A stretch of DNA of 64,000 nucleotides from W0P28-013 sp051870755 (lineage in GTDB: Bacteria > Bacteroidota > Bacteroidia > Bacteroidales > Paludibacteraceae): NCBI GenBank assembly GCA_051870755.1, contig JBJECE010000003.1, positions 17,071-81,070 on the forward strand, in the 5' to 3' direction. Below are positions 53,661-61,795 of the stretch, piece by piece. How positions within the stretch are numbered: the stretch's first letter is position 1; every line of letters begins with the position of its first letter. The translations under genes were made by a program, and so were the position numbers. The notes under the pieces were generated by a model. That model did not search any database. It saw nothing but the letters and a program-made list of their open reading frames with translations, and was not told where the DNA came from.

Positions 53661-55007
53661 TTACTTTTGACCCGTCAGTTGGCGGTAGCGGGTGAGTGCC
53701 ATTTGGTAGTCGATGTGGGCGTCGTTGCGTTGGTCGGTGGCCTGTTGCAACAGGGTTTGGGCTTCGAGCAGTTCGGAGAGCGGAATGAACCCGGCTTGGT
53801 AGTTTTGCGTGGCAATGTCGAGATTTTGTCGGGCATTGTCGCACGTTTCGTCGGCAAGGTCGATTTGGGCGTATGCTTCGAGCAGGTCGTTCCACGCTTT
53901 TTGCGTTTGCAACTGCATTTGCTCGGTCATGTGGCGTCGGTTGTTTTCGGCTATTTGCACTTTTTTGTTGTGCGCGGTCAGTTTGTGGCCTGTCGCCCAC
54001 CAGTCGGTGAGCGGTATCTGTATGGTGGCGAGCAACATCCCGTTAAGTCCGCCCGAATAGTCCCACAAATGGCTGTAGCCGTAGTTTGCCACCAAAGCTA
54101 TTTGCGGCAGGGTTTCGCCCAAAGTCATTTTGCGTTGCAGTTGTTCGGATTTGACGCCGAGTTCGAGCAGACGTGTTTCGGTGCGCTGTGCCACGGCTTC
54201 ATCGGTCGGCAGATAAACATCGAACGGAGCGATTGTTGCGTCGGACAGTGTGTCGGTCAGCATAAGCGTGTCGGTGTAGTCGATGCCGATGGCTTGGCAC
54301 AAGGCCATTTTGGCCAAAGCGATGCCGTTGTCGAGCGTTAATTGTTTGGATTTCAGTTCGTTTTGTTTGAGCGATATTTTCAGCCATTCGTTTTGTGTGG
54401 CAAGTCCGGCAGCAATGGCGCCGCTCAGGTCGTGTGCCAGCGTATCGACCAAAAGTTGTGCCTGTTGCAGTGTTTTGCGTTTTTCTTGCAGCGAAATCAC
54501 GAGCCAATAACTCTCCTCGGTTTGTTGCAGCATTTCCTGTATGGCCATGTCGTGTTGCGCTTCGGCGGCTTCGACGCCGAGTGCGGCCAATTTATTGCCG
54601 TTGACGATGCGACCGCCGGCAAAAATTGGCTGTGTGGCTGTGATGTTTGCCGCGTAGCCGTTGTGGAAAAAACTCAAACGGTTTGGCAACCCGAGTGTGG
54701 CGCCGTATTCGGCATAAAACGTGTTGAGCAGCGCGCGCACGTTGGCGTTTGGCACGTCGTTGATGCCGACTTCGAGCAGTGGATTCAGTGCATGATAGCC
54801 GATGCCGGAGAGTTTCAGATTCGGGAAATATTTGGTCAGGGCTTCGTTTTTGGTCTGTCGGGCAATGTCGATGTCGAGCGCAGCATTTTGCACCTTGGCA
54901 TTGTTGCGCACGGCAAGGGTTTTGCACGAGTCGAGCGACAGCGTTTGAGCGTGTAGTCCGCCGATGCCGATGAGTAGAAATCCTATCAGAAAATATCGTT
55001 TTTTCAT
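53661..55007 (-). CDS. TolC-family outer-membrane efflux channel
   Basis: 448 residues with a signal peptide (MKKRYFLIGFLLIGIGGLHAQ). Two outer-membrane-efflux repeats follow, each with long amphipathic helices of the tunnel: LSLDSCKTLAVRNNAKVQNAALDIDIARQTKNEA in the first and LGVKSEQLQRKMTLGETLPQIALVANYGY in the second. It forms the trimeric exit duct for the RND pump encoded just upstream. Its ATG overlaps the pump stop (ATGA). It is the last gene of the operon. Confidence 0.92.
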   Translation of the reverse strand: MKKRYFLIGFLLIGIGGLHAQTLSLDSCKTLAVRNNAKVQNAALDIDIARQTKNEALTKYFPNLKLSGIGYHALNPLLEVGINDVPNANVRALLNTFYAEYGATLGLPNRLSFFHNGYAANITATQPIFAGGRIVNGNKLAALGVEAAEAQHDMAIQEMLQQTEESYWLVISLQEKRKTLQQAQLLVDTLAHDLSGAIAAGLATQNEWLKISLKQNELKSKQLTLDNGIALAKMALCQAIGIDYTDTLMLTDTLSDATIAPFDVYLPTDEAVAQRTETRLLELGVKSEQLQRKMTLGETLPQIALVANYGYSHLWDYSGGLNGMLLATIQIPLTDWWATGHKLTAHNKKVQIAENNRRHMTEQMQLQTQKAWNDLLEAYAQIDLADETCDNARQNLDIATQNYQAGFIPLSELLEAQTLLQQATDQRNDAHIDYQMALTRYRQLTGQK

Positions 55008-58000
55008 CGTGTTTTCTCTTTGTAAATTTGCCAATAAGCCACCGGCAACACCGTTACGACCAACGGCAGCGAAAAGATGGTGCCGAAACAAATCACCACG
55101 CCCATGGGCATCCACAGCGAGGTTTGTGCCACAATCATCGGAATGACGCCCAAAGCCGTCGTGGCCGATGTCAGAAAAATGGGGCGCATGCGGCGTTTAC
55201 CGGCTTCGAATGCGGCTTCGCGGGCGGTTTTGTGCTGCTCGTTGCGGAGCATTTCGGCGTATTCGAACATGATGATGGCGTTGCGCACGATGATGCCGAT
55301 GAGGCTGACTACGCCCAGCACGGCCGTGATGCTAAAGTCGAGTTGGAAAATCCACAATCCGAGGCAGGCACCGAAGATGCAGATGGCGCTCGCTGCCAAC
55401 GACAGCAGGGCAATGTCGATTTTGGTAAAATGATAGACCAAAAAGACGAACAAGACCAAAATGGCGGCTGCCACGCTCCATATCAGTTCGGGAATCACGC
55501 CGTTGTTCATGCTGGTGAGGCCGCCGTACGAGATGTTTATGTCGTCGGGCAACGTGGGGCGAATCGCTTTGTCGATGTATTTCGTGATTTTTCTCATGCT
55601 TTGCGGTTGGCTGTAACCGTAGCGCAGGTCGCAACCGATGGTGATGCAGCGTATGCTGTTGCGCCGCGATATGGACGAGTGATGCCATTCGGGCGTGATG
55701 TCGGCAATTTGTCGCACGGGCACCCATACGCCGGGCAGCGCAGTCGGAATCAGCAGGTCGTTGAGTTGTGCCAATGCAAGCGTGTCGGCAAGGGTGGTGT
55801 AGAGCACCACCGGCACGCGGTAGTCGCCTTCCCAAACGGAAGTGAGCGTTTGTCCGTTCAGCGCGCTCGACAGATAAACCGATAGCATACTTTGCGTAAC
55901 GCCGAGTCGGGTGGCTTCGTCGGTTTTCATGGTGATGCGCACGTTTTGCGTGGTTTCGTCGTAGTCGCTGTGCACCCATGTGAGTTCGGGCTGCGCGTTC
56001 AGGAAACGTTTCAGCGAATCGCCGACAACTTCCATTTTGTCCAAATCGTCGCCTGTCAGACGAATTTCGATGGGATTTTTCACCGCCTGATAGTCCATCT
56101 GTTTGAAACGGACGTAAGCGTTCGGGAAACGGTTTTCGTACAGCGGCGCATATTCTTGCAGAATGGCTCGCGTGGCCTCTTCGTCGGTGGTGTTTACTAT
56201 GAATTGCGCATAACTTTTTTTTGCCATCTGCGGCGAATAGGTGGCGTGAAAACGCGGCGAAGCGCAGCCCACAAAGGCCGTTACCGACGTTACGCGCGTG
56301 TCGGCAAGCAGGGCGTGTTGTACGCTATCGACAACAGCCGCCGTTTGTTCCAAGGCGCTGCCGTCGGTCAGGTGAATTTCGACAGCGAAACAGTCGCGCT
56401 CGGCTTTCGGCATCATTTGCACATTCAGCCGCGTGAACAAAAACGCGCCCAGCCCGATGGCGGCAACCGCCGTACACAAAATGACGACAGGATGTCGAAA
56501 ACAGCGCTCCAACAGCACGTTGTAGCCGTTTTGCAGCCCTTTGAAAAATTTGTTTTGCAGCCGTTCGAATTTATTGCCTTCCATTTTGCCGTTGCTGCTG
56601 CGGCGAATGAAGCGCGTACTCAGGTACGGAATGACCCACACGGCGTAAAAAATCGATGCCACGAGCGCAAACGTTACCGCCCACGGAAATAGTTGCACAA
56701 ACTCGCCGAGCGGACCGGTGATGATGCCTGTCATGGGGAAAAACATGCCGCAAATCGACATCGTGGCAAGCGACATCGGCACGAACAACTGCCGTGTGCT
56801 TTCGGTGGCGGCAAACCAGCGCGAATGCCCCGTTTGAAGCATATCCACGTAGCCGTCGATGACGATGACCGAGTCGTCCACAATCATGCCCAGCACCACA
56901 ATGAGCGCAGCCAACGTTACCGTATTCAGTTCGATGCCGAACAACGCCAAGGCGCCGAGCGTAATGGCGGTGCAGACAGGCACGCCCGAACCGGCAATCA
57001 GTGCCGTGCGCAGCGGGAAAAGCAGCATCATTACGGCAATGACCACGAGAATGGAGAAAACCAAATCGCGCAAAAACGACATCACCGATTTATCGACCAC
57101 CTGTGGCTGGTTGGTGATGCGGTGTATCTGCACATCGGGTGGTAGAGTAGAGTGGGTTTCGTTCAAAATCTGTTCAACCTGCTCGCCGAAAGCCACAATG
57201 TTGTTGCCAGGGCACATCTCCATCGACACAATGACGGTGTGTTGTCCGTTGAATTGCACATATTTGTCGGGTTTGGCGTAGCGTCGCTCGATGTTGGCGA
57301 TGTCGCGCAGGCGAATGCTGCTGCCGGTAGGGTCGGCATAGACGATTTGTTCGCCGATTTCGTATTCCGATCGATAGGGAATGGTAACCTGCACAAGTGT
57401 ATTGCCACCGCCGTTTTGCAATGCGCCGCCGACGGTGCGGAAACCCTGTGTGGCGAGTTCGGCCAGCAGCACTTTTTGGTCGATGCCGTAGGCCGACAAT
57501 TTTTCGGGGTCGATGGTGATGGCGATTTCTTCGTGTTGCTGTCCGAGAATTTTCAGATTGCCCATCGACGGAATGGCGCGCAGACGGTCGCAGAGTTGTT
57601 CGGCGTAATGTTCCAATTCGCGTGGCGTGCGTTCGGGCGATTCCACCGCCAACAGCATCGAAGCCGTGTTGCCGAAATCGTCCACAACCACCACTTCTAG
57701 CACGCCGGCGGGCAACGACGTCTTTTTGAAAAGCGACAGTCCGTGCCGAATTTTCGACCACACTTCGTCTTTGTTTTTAACATCGGTGCGCAACTCGGCA
57801 AACACATACACGATGCCGTCTTCCGACACGGAGTAGGTCAGGTCTTTGTTGATTTCTTGGTAGGTGAACAGGAAACGTTCGAGCGGTTTGGTAACCTGTT
57901 CTTCCACCTCTTGCGCCGTGGCTCCCGGATAGATGGCGGCTACAACGCCTTGTCGGATAGTGAATTGCGGAAACTCGTCTTTGTTCAGTCGCGGCAAGCA

Positions 58001-58090
58001 GTAGATGCCGCACGCCGCCAACGCCACAACCACCAAGAACACGATGTTGTGGTGCCGCATGGCTGCCGATATGTGGTCGCGTTTTTTCAT
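55004..58090 (-). CDS. RND efflux transporter permease
   Basis: 1028 residues, the usual length. There is one N-terminal membrane helix, then two large periplasmic loops and two sets of membrane helices. Motifs: the periplasmic YPGATAQEVEEQVTKPLE, the proton-path GMIVDDSVIVIDG and the second-half VSLIGIIVRNAIIMFEYAEM. It drives proton-coupled efflux through the adaptor and TolC partners encoded beside it. ATG 58090 is chosen over the upstream TTG since it begins just after the adaptor stop. The substrate cannot be told. Confidence 0.95.
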   Translation of the reverse strand: MKKRDHISAAMRHHNIVFLVVVALAACGIYCLPRLNKDEFPQFTIRQGVVAAIYPGATAQEVEEQVTKPLERFLFTYQEINKDLTYSVSEDGIVYVFAELRTDVKNKDEVWSKIRHGLSLFKKTSLPAGVLEVVVVDDFGNTASMLLAVESPERTPRELEHYAEQLCDRLRAIPSMGNLKILGQQHEEIAITIDPEKLSAYGIDQKVLLAELATQGFRTVGGALQNGGGNTLVQVTIPYRSEYEIGEQIVYADPTGSSIRLRDIANIERRYAKPDKYVQFNGQHTVIVSMEMCPGNNIVAFGEQVEQILNETHSTLPPDVQIHRITNQPQVVDKSVMSFLRDLVFSILVVIAVMMLLFPLRTALIAGSGVPVCTAITLGALALFGIELNTVTLAALIVVLGMIVDDSVIVIDGYVDMLQTGHSRWFAATESTRQLFVPMSLATMSICGMFFPMTGIITGPLGEFVQLFPWAVTFALVASIFYAVWVIPYLSTRFIRRSSNGKMEGNKFERLQNKFFKGLQNGYNVLLERCFRHPVVILCTAVAAIGLGAFLFTRLNVQMMPKAERDCFAVEIHLTDGSALEQTAAVVDSVQHALLADTRVTSVTAFVGCASPRFHATYSPQMAKKSYAQFIVNTTDEEATRAILQEYAPLYENRFPNAYVRFKQMDYQAVKNPIEIRLTGDDLDKMEVVGDSLKRFLNAQPELTWVHSDYDETTQNVRITMKTDEATRLGVTQSMLSVYLSSALNGQTLTSVWEGDYRVPVVLYTTLADTLALAQLNDLLIPTALPGVWVPVRQIADITPEWHHSSISRRNSIRCITIGCDLRYGYSQPQSMRKITKYIDKAIRPTLPDDINISYGGLTSMNNGVIPELIWSVAAAILVLFVFLVYHFTKIDIALLSLAASAICIFGACLGLWIFQLDFSITAVLGVVSLIGIIVRNAIIMFEYAEMLRNEQHKTAREAAFEAGKRRMRPIFLTSATTALGVIPMIVAQTSLWMPMGVVICFGTIFSLPLVVTVLPVAYWQIYKEKTR

Positions 58091-58097
58091 TGTTGGC

Positions 58098-59150
58098 TTA
58101 TTGGTTTTGAATATTGACAACGGCGCCGTCGTAGAGTTTTTGCTGCCCTTCGACGATGAGTGTGTCGCCTTGCGCTAATCCGTTGGTTATCAGCACACCG
58201 TTGGCTACAAACTGATCGGCTTCGACCATGCGTCTGACGGCATGCCCTTGCGCTACGCACCACACACTGATGCCGTCGGGGCGTGTTTGTACGGCTTTGC
58301 CGTCGATGACAAAACCGCCGGTGCTTGGCTGCGCCACATGCACTTTGCACACCATGCCCGGCAATAGTTGTTGGCGGGCGTTGTCGAGGGCAATTTTCAC
58401 TTTGTAGGTATGCGCCATGCGATTGGCGGTGAGGCTGCGGTCGGTAATTTTTCCGGCAAACATTTGGTTGTTTAGCGCGGGCACTTCTATTTCTCCTTGG
58501 TCGCCCAATGCGATGGAGGCGATTTCGTTTTCGGGAACGGTGAATACCACTTGCACCTGCGTTACGTCGAGCAGTGTCATGGCCGATTGCCCCAGCAGCA
58601 TATTTGCCCCGACTTTGGCGTTACAACTACCGATGATGCCGTCGCAAGGAGCGTATAAGTTGCAGTCGCTCAGTTGTTTGCGAGCAATGGCTTCCATTGA
58701 GCGTGCCTTTTCAAGGTTGGTTTGCATTTCCACCCATTTTACTTCGGCGATGCTGCCTTGGTCGTACACCTGTTTCAAACGTTTGTAGCCGTCTTCGGCC
58801 TGTGCCAATGCGGCTTTGGCTGCTGCGTGCGCGTTGCGTGCTTGTTGTTTGTCCACCGATGCCAGCAGGTCGCCTTTGCGGACATGGTCGCCTTCGCGTA
58901 CAAATACTTGCTCGACGGTGCCTGCGGTGGCAAAACTCAACGATAGCGAGCTGTTTTCTTCCACTTCGCCCACATAGGTTCGTGTAATGCCGCTGTGCAG
59001 CGAATCGACCACGCTGATGCGTACATTGACGGGCGGTGGCGTTGTGTCGGCATCTTTTTTCTGCCATCTCGCACACGATGTCGGCAGCATCAATCCGCAA
59101 AGCGCGATGCCCCACAACGTCTGACAGATGATTTTATTTGATTGTTTCAT
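58098..59150 (-). CDS. RND efflux periplasmic adaptor lipoprotein (HlyD/MFP family)
   Basis: 350 residues. The lipoprotein signal ends in LPTSC. The usual order of domains follows: beta-barrel start (TYVGEVEENSSLSLSFATAGTVEQVFVREGDHVRKGDLLASVD, lipoyl half), a short helical hairpin (NAHAAAKAALAQAEDGYKRLKQVYDQGSI), the second lipoyl half (APCDGIIG), and barrel and membrane-proximal parts (PENEIASIALGDQGEIEVPAL). It couples the pump to the TolC channel. It lies 7 bases before the pump start and 2 bases after the small lipoprotein gene. Confidence 0.94.
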   Translation of the reverse strand: MKQSNKIICQTLWGIALCGLMLPTSCARWQKKDADTTPPPVNVRISVVDSLHSGITRTYVGEVEENSSLSLSFATAGTVEQVFVREGDHVRKGDLLASVDKQQARNAHAAAKAALAQAEDGYKRLKQVYDQGSIAEVKWVEMQTNLEKARSMEAIARKQLSDCNLYAPCDGIIGSCNAKVGANMLLGQSAMTLLDVTQVQVVFTVPENEIASIALGDQGEIEVPALNNQMFAGKITDRSLTANRMAHTYKVKIALDNARQQLLPGMVCKVHVAQPSTGGFVIDGKAVQTRPDGISVWCVAQGHAVRRMVEADQFVANGVLITNGLAQGDTLIVEGQQKLYDGAVVNIQNQ

Positions 59151-59152
59151 AA

Positions 59153-59626
59153 TTAGTTACGATTTGCAACAGTGATGATGTTGTCGCTGTAAAGCGTCGT
59201 TTCGTTGTCGTCGGATAGAGTGCCGTCGTACGTTTCGTGCAGTATGATGAGGTCGTCGTAGTAAGCTCCTGTGCCGCTAATAGTTATTTCGTAGGTACCA
59301 GCACCTTTGCCTGTCGTTATTGTCAATGTTTTGGTGTAGGGCTGCAATTCGATGGAGTCGGCCGATATGCGGGCGTATATGGTAGTGAGGCTGCCGCCCA
59401 TCTCGTTCAGCACCAGCAGCACGCTGTCTTTGTCGGTGGCTTTCAAATCGACTACGTTCAACTGACCGATTTTGTCGGGCAGTTGGTAGGTTATCTCTTC
59501 GGTGTCGGTGCTGATGACAACACTGCCCGAAGTCTTGTACGAATAGTCGCCCGACAAAAGGCGTGCGTCGTTGCTACAGGCGCAGCAACCAATCAAAGTG
59601 AGAATAAAAATAAAGTTGCGTTTCAT
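59153..59626 (-). CDS. Small lipoprotein inside the efflux operon, function unknown
   Basis: 157 residues. The signal MKRNFIFILTLIGCCACSND is a lipoprotein type. The body is Ser/Thr-rich beta-strand, likely a single immunoglobulin- or calycin-like sandwich (SGDYSYKTSGSVVISTDTEEITY... TLTITTGKGAGTYEITISGTG). I recognise no family. Its ATG overlaps the tetR stop (ATGA), and the adaptor follows after 2 bases, so it is made together with the pump. It could sense or bind the pump substrate, but that is inference. Confidence 0.7.
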   Translation of the reverse strand: MKRNFIFILTLIGCCACSNDARLLSGDYSYKTSGSVVISTDTEEITYQLPDKIGQLNVVDLKATDKDSVLLVLNEMGGSLTTIYARISADSIELQPYTKTLTITTGKGAGTYEITISGTGAYYDDLIILHETYDGTLSDDNETTLYSDNIITVANRN

Positions 59627-60306
59627 AGTGTTTTTTTTGTAATGTCTATTTTTGCAATATCTTCTATTTTGAGTGCAATATTTGGTGTGTGTAAGTGTTG
59701 CAGCAGGTGAATTTGTCCTACAATGCTGTCCACAATGATATTGACCAACAGGTTGTATGTTTTTTGGTAGGCATTGTATTTGTTTTGTACAAAAAACGTA
59801 ACGCTCAAACTGCGCATGGTCATTTGCAGCATGTCGGCAAAAGCGATGGCGTTGGGGCGCAAGTGTACAAGTTGCTTGTCGGGATATTCGCTCCACAAGC
59901 AAATCAGTTGCCCGTATTCCCAACGCTCGAAGTCGGCGTACAACTCTTTCAATTTGTTGCTGCGCGTCTGCTCTGTATGCAATTCGTCGTTCAAAAACTG
60001 TTTGTACGAGGGCGATTGCGCCATCACGTCCATACGTTTCAGTAGGTAAGTTTTCAGCCGCTCGAGCGGTGCAAGGTCGCGTCGCTCGAAAATCGGTTGC
60101 AGACTCTCTTGTATTTTGCCGAGTTCTTGTTCGGCGACGGCGGTAAAGAGGTCTTCTTTGCCCGGAAAATGGTTGTAGAGCGAGCGTTTAGCTTTGTGTG
60201 CCGAGCGGGCGATGTCGTCCATCGATGTTTTGTCGAACCCGAATTTGGCGAATAATTTGCCGGCGGCTTCGATGATGTGCGCCCGTGTGTCGTCTATGTG
60301 TGTCAT
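59623..60306 (-). CDS. TetR family transcriptional regulator
   Basis: 227 residues. The N-terminal helix-turn-helix (RAHIIEAAGKLFAKFGFDKTSMDDIARSAHKAKRSLYNHFPGKEDLF) is typical of TetR, followed by an all-helical ligand domain. It is the first gene of the efflux operon and probably represses it. The start at 60306 follows the promoter; an in-frame TTG would lie upstream of the -7 box and is rejected. Confidence 0.93.
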   Translation of the reverse strand: MTHIDDTRAHIIEAAGKLFAKFGFDKTSMDDIARSAHKAKRSLYNHFPGKEDLFTAVAEQELGKIQESLQPIFERRDLAPLERLKTYLLKRMDVMAQSPSYKQFLNDELHTEQTRSNKLKELYADFERWEYGQLICLWSEYPDKQLVHLRPNAIAFADMLQMTMRSLSVTFFVQNKYNAYQKTYNLLVNIIVDSIVGQIHLLQHLHTPNIALKIEDIAKIDITKKTL

Positions 60307-60341
60307 GGTTGTAATAATTGCACTAATTTCGTTTTCGGGTG

Positions 60342-60373
60342 CAAAATTACAATAATGTTTTTTATCGACCAAA
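60342..60373 (-). promoter_or_regulatory. Efflux operon promoter
   Basis: Minus strand -7 TAATTTTG (60342-60349) and -33 TTTG (60370-60373), spacer 20, 36 bases before the tetR ATG. No clear TetR palindrome was found. Confidence 0.75.
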
Positions 60374-60419
60374 TTTTTGCCGCGTTTTTTTTTGCAGGAA
60401 AAATGGGGCTGACATGCAC

Positions 60420-60457
60420 AAAAAAAACGAGGATACCTTGCTGTCGGTATGCTCGTT
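60420..60457 (-). terminator. Terminator after the PorE-like operon
   Basis: Minus strand AACGAG and ATACC pair with GGTAT and CTCGTT around GACAGCAA (one C-C mismatch), followed by eight T. Confidence 0.9.
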
Positions 60458-60478
60458 GAGTGGTTGCCGCAGCCGTTG

Positions 60479-61783
60479 TTATTCGGTAGGTGTTAAGGCG
60501 GATATGGCCTGTATGCTGACGACGCCTTCGCCATTCTGTTCGATGAGTGTGGCAAATTCGGTGGCCGACACCGGCATGGCTACGACACATTCATCGTTGG
60601 TTGCAAGGAAGCCTTCCTCGACGCGTTGGCTGTCGGTTTTACGTTGCATGTAGGCTGTGCCAAGCCGTAGCAGTTGCGCATTAAATTGTTTTTGCAGTCG
60701 GTCGGCTTGTTCGTAATCGGCTTGTGCCAATGCCGTAACTTGCTCGGACGTGGTGATGTGCATGCTGCGAAAGAACGGCAGGTAGCGCCTAAATGTGTTG
60801 TCGTCCATCTTGTTCCGATGCAGTTGCAGTGCGTGGCGCGCTTGCTCTATGTGTTGCTGTTGGTTGTGTGCCTGAACAAGCAGGTGCATCAGCGTTTCGT
60901 TGGAGTCGATGGAGTCCATCGCTGCAATGTCTTGCCAAGCACGTTGCATCGATTGTGCTTGTTGGCGCACGATGAACCAATCGTATATGGCTGATTCATA
61001 ATCGATTTGCTGTAGTTGATTGAGCAGCCGGTTGGAAATGTTGTCGGTTTGCATATCGCGGTACAGTTGCTCGTAGATGTCGCGATGTGTGGTGGCAAAT
61101 TGTTGTGTCCAACTATGATAATCCCACAAGGCAATATCGGTTTCAAGGAAGTTGGAATAGGTCAGCCCGTCGAGTCGGTAGAGGTCGATAGGCAGCCACA
61201 CGAAATGGGCGGTGCGGTTGTTTTGAATCTCTTGGTATGCGTCGATATGTTGTGGAATAGTGGCGGATAAGGTTCGCAAACTATCCAACAGCAGGCTGTC
61301 GTGCGCCGAGAATAAGAGGTGCGCCATTTTTTCCTGCGTGTGCTGGTTCATAATGCGTGTGAATAGCGCGATGCACTCATTGTAGTTGTTTACCAAACGA
61401 TTGAAGCGTGTGTAGATGCTGTCGGTTTCTTGCTCCTGTTGTTTGATGTCTTGGATGCGCTGGGGCAGGGCTGCATATTGCGATTTGTCGGCGGCAAAGT
61501 GCAGGCAGTTGCCGTAATAGAGTCGGGCAGAGTAGAGCAACCGTTTTCGCTCCTGATAGTCTGTGAGCGGGTCTTTGACCGTGCTGATTTGGTAAGCGAG
61601 GTCGCCTAATTTAGCGTATATTTTTGGTTCGTCGGTGAATAGTTGTTGCATATCGCGCAGATAGTACATGGCCATATCGGGCGCCAAGGCGTCGGCCTGC
61701 CGGAGTACGTCGTTGAGTTTTTGCCCGATGGTTGGCAAACCGACGGAGAGGCAGAATAGTATGATGATGCTTCTTTTTTTCAT
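60479..61783 (-). CDS. Secreted helical-repeat protein of unknown function, partner of the PorE-like protein
   Basis: 434 residues with a signal peptide (MKKRSIIILFCLSVGLPTIGQ). The rest is almost all predicted helix with TPR-like spacing in the first 110 residues (MAMYYLRDMQQLFTDEPKIYAKLGDLAY, KRLLYSARLYYGNCL). No family was recognised. It lies 12 bases after the OmpA-type gene and shares its promoter and terminator. PorE proteins usually have an N-terminal TPR part, which the neighbour lacks; a split arrangement is possible but unproven. Confidence 0.6.
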   Translation of the reverse strand: MKKRSIIILFCLSVGLPTIGQKLNDVLRQADALAPDMAMYYLRDMQQLFTDEPKIYAKLGDLAYQISTVKDPLTDYQERKRLLYSARLYYGNCLHFAADKSQYAALPQRIQDIKQQEQETDSIYTRFNRLVNNYNECIALFTRIMNQHTQEKMAHLLFSAHDSLLLDSLRTLSATIPQHIDAYQEIQNNRTAHFVWLPIDLYRLDGLTYSNFLETDIALWDYHSWTQQFATTHRDIYEQLYRDMQTDNISNRLLNQLQQIDYESAIYDWFIVRQQAQSMQRAWQDIAAMDSIDSNETLMHLLVQAHNQQQHIEQARHALQLHRNKMDDNTFRRYLPFFRSMHITTSEQVTALAQADYEQADRLQKQFNAQLLRLGTAYMQRKTDSQRVEEGFLATNDECVVAMPVSATEFATLIEQNGEGVVSIQAISALTPTE

Positions 61784-61795
61784 GATGCCAAAAAT

